From: Prevotella sp.
GTDB taxonomy: Bacteria > Bacteroidota > Bacteroidia > Bacteroidales > Bacteroidaceae
Direction of reading: 5' to 3'
Assembly (NCBI GenBank): GCA_017462915.1
Contig: JAFTQG010000055.1
Location: forward strand, 146,842 to 210,841
DNA length: 64,000 bases
This document shows positions 63,623-64,000 of this stretch, in pieces. Positions within the stretch are counted from its first letter, which is position 1. Every line of letters starts with the position of its first letter. The position numbers were made by a program, and so were the translations under genes. Under the pieces are notes generated by a model. That model saw only the letters and a program-made list of their open reading frames with translations, was not told the DNA's origin and did no database searches.

Positions 63623-63790
63623 AAATAAGTCAACATAATTGATGTATAGTATAAAGTGTAGCCGTTTTTGAGATGTTTTCGTCGTAGGACAAAGGAGCAT
63701 AGCGGGCTATGTGACTGAATGACAAGCGAAAACAGACAAAAAGAACAAACTTTATACGTACAAGATGCAAGTGTCTGCTTTATCATATTA
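63623..63790. repeat. MITE-like element interrupted by a second small element
   Basis: AATAAGTCAACATAATTGATGTAT and ACGTACAAGATG are the left part and centre of the AGTAAGTCAA family. Between them lies 63650-63757, bounded by AGTATAAAGT and ACTTTATACG and containing GTTTTCGTC / GCGAAAAC arms and a CATAGCGGGCTATG hairpin. This looks like one small element nested in another. Confidence 0.5.
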
Positions 63791-63871
63791 TTACTGCCCG
63801 TCTCGGCAGGACTGCCCGGCGACAACATGAAATTGGCTGACTGTAACATTTACTGATAATTGAACCCAAAT

Positions 63872-63888
63872 CGGTCATTAGACCGATA
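63872..63888. other. short hairpin
   Basis: TCGGTC and GACCGA flank a 4-base ATTA loop. No gene is attached to it; the surrounding 63790-63960 holds no gene that I can see. Confidence 0.35.
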
Positions 63889-63964
63889 TATGGTAATGTT
63901 CTGTTATTATTATACGGTCTTTTCCTCCGTTTCGCCTTTCTCTTCGCTGTCTTGCTTCCCGTTC

Positions 63965-64000
63965 CGTCTCGACATAGCTCGCTATGCCTTCGCCGAAATG
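63965..64000 (-). repeat. partial copy of the CATAGC-hairpin element
   Basis: CGACATAGCTCGCTATGCC is the inverted relative of the hairpin at ~63697-63713 in the nested element. The copy runs off the right edge of the window. Confidence 0.4.

Noticed and set aside
1-64000. tRNA or rRNA genes
   Set aside because: I looked through the spacers for cloverleaf-type sequences with GGTTCRA loops and for conserved rRNA stretches and saw none, but a proper covariance search was not possible.

Overview
This 64 kb window comes from a member of the Bacteroidota, most likely a Prevotellaceae-like gut or rumen Bacteroidales. The main clues are promoters of the Bacteroidota type (-7 box TAnnTTTG, often with a TTG or TTTG about 19 bases upstream), almost no Shine-Dalgarno sequences, a PorZ-like protein of type IX secretion, a HU protein / M15 peptidase / 'smalltalk' cluster, an RteC-like protein, a propeller-type AraC regulator beside a GH95 fucosidase, and many signal peptides cut just before Gln. 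No genus can be proved from the sequence alone.

Layout. 1-4.4 kb: the start of a GH95 glycosidase and a divergent membrane-bound AraC-type regulator. 4.6-5.4 kb: an AT-richer orphan restriction-like gene next to small inverted repeats. 5.5-8.3 kb: mutS. 8.3-9.6 kb: a gene-free region with at least seven DnaA-box-like sites, a candidate oriC. 9.7-11.9 kb: an RteC-like gene, then M15 peptidase, HU and smalltalk. 12-21.6 kb, all minus strand: DUF4294 protein, acyltransferase, PorZ, a GT2, a YitT-RdgB fusion and leuS. 22-26 kb: Lrp/AsnC regulator, a C26-M19 peptidase fusion and a glutaminyl-cyclase-like lipoprotein. 26-40.4 kb: a surface polysaccharide locus with eight glycosyltransferases, a flippase, a sulfotransferase, an FdtA-like isomerase and a FemAB/GNAT-like protein. 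40.5-44 kb: a GH105 and a clan GH-L-like hydrolase. 44-46.4 kb: AT-richer accessory genes (GIY-YIG/RAMA protein and AlbA_2 ATP-binding protein). 46.7-51.7 kb: an LpxL-type acyltransferase and two LTA-synthase-like phosphotransferases. 51.8-54.6 kb: three FKBP isomerases. 54.8-63.4 kb: an Ig-like lipoprotein, a GH3-fold ligase, an M16 peptidase broken by one in-frame stop, a LolC/E-type permease and rbfA.

The most unusual feature is the intergenic DNA. Most spacers are built from five families of short degenerate tandem repeats: CGGTTNNN (8 nt), GGCTATTCC (9 nt), CTTAAC/CCTAAC (6 nt), AACTCAY (7 nt) and AAACCACT (8 nt). They have a fixed order and polarity. G/T-rich units come after a stop codon or just after a promoter, the GGCTATTCC units sit in the middle, and A/C-rich units run right up to the next ATG, always with the A/C-rich strand in the sense orientation. 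By my reading about 28 of about 44 gene starts have this arrangement. Because the two ends of many spacers use complementary families, the whole spacer can fold into one long hairpin. The same repeats have entered two glycosyltransferase genes in frame and supply the stop codon of one. I regard this modular leader/spacer system as the best candidate for something undescribed.

Functionally the window mixes housekeeping genes (mutS, leuS, rbfA, rdgB, FKBPs, LolC/E-like permease) with cell-envelope genes (polysaccharide, lipid A acylation, phosphotransferases, PorZ) and plant or host glycan hydrolases. The glutaminyl-cyclase-like lipoprotein fits the several exported proteins here whose predicted mature N-terminus is Gln.
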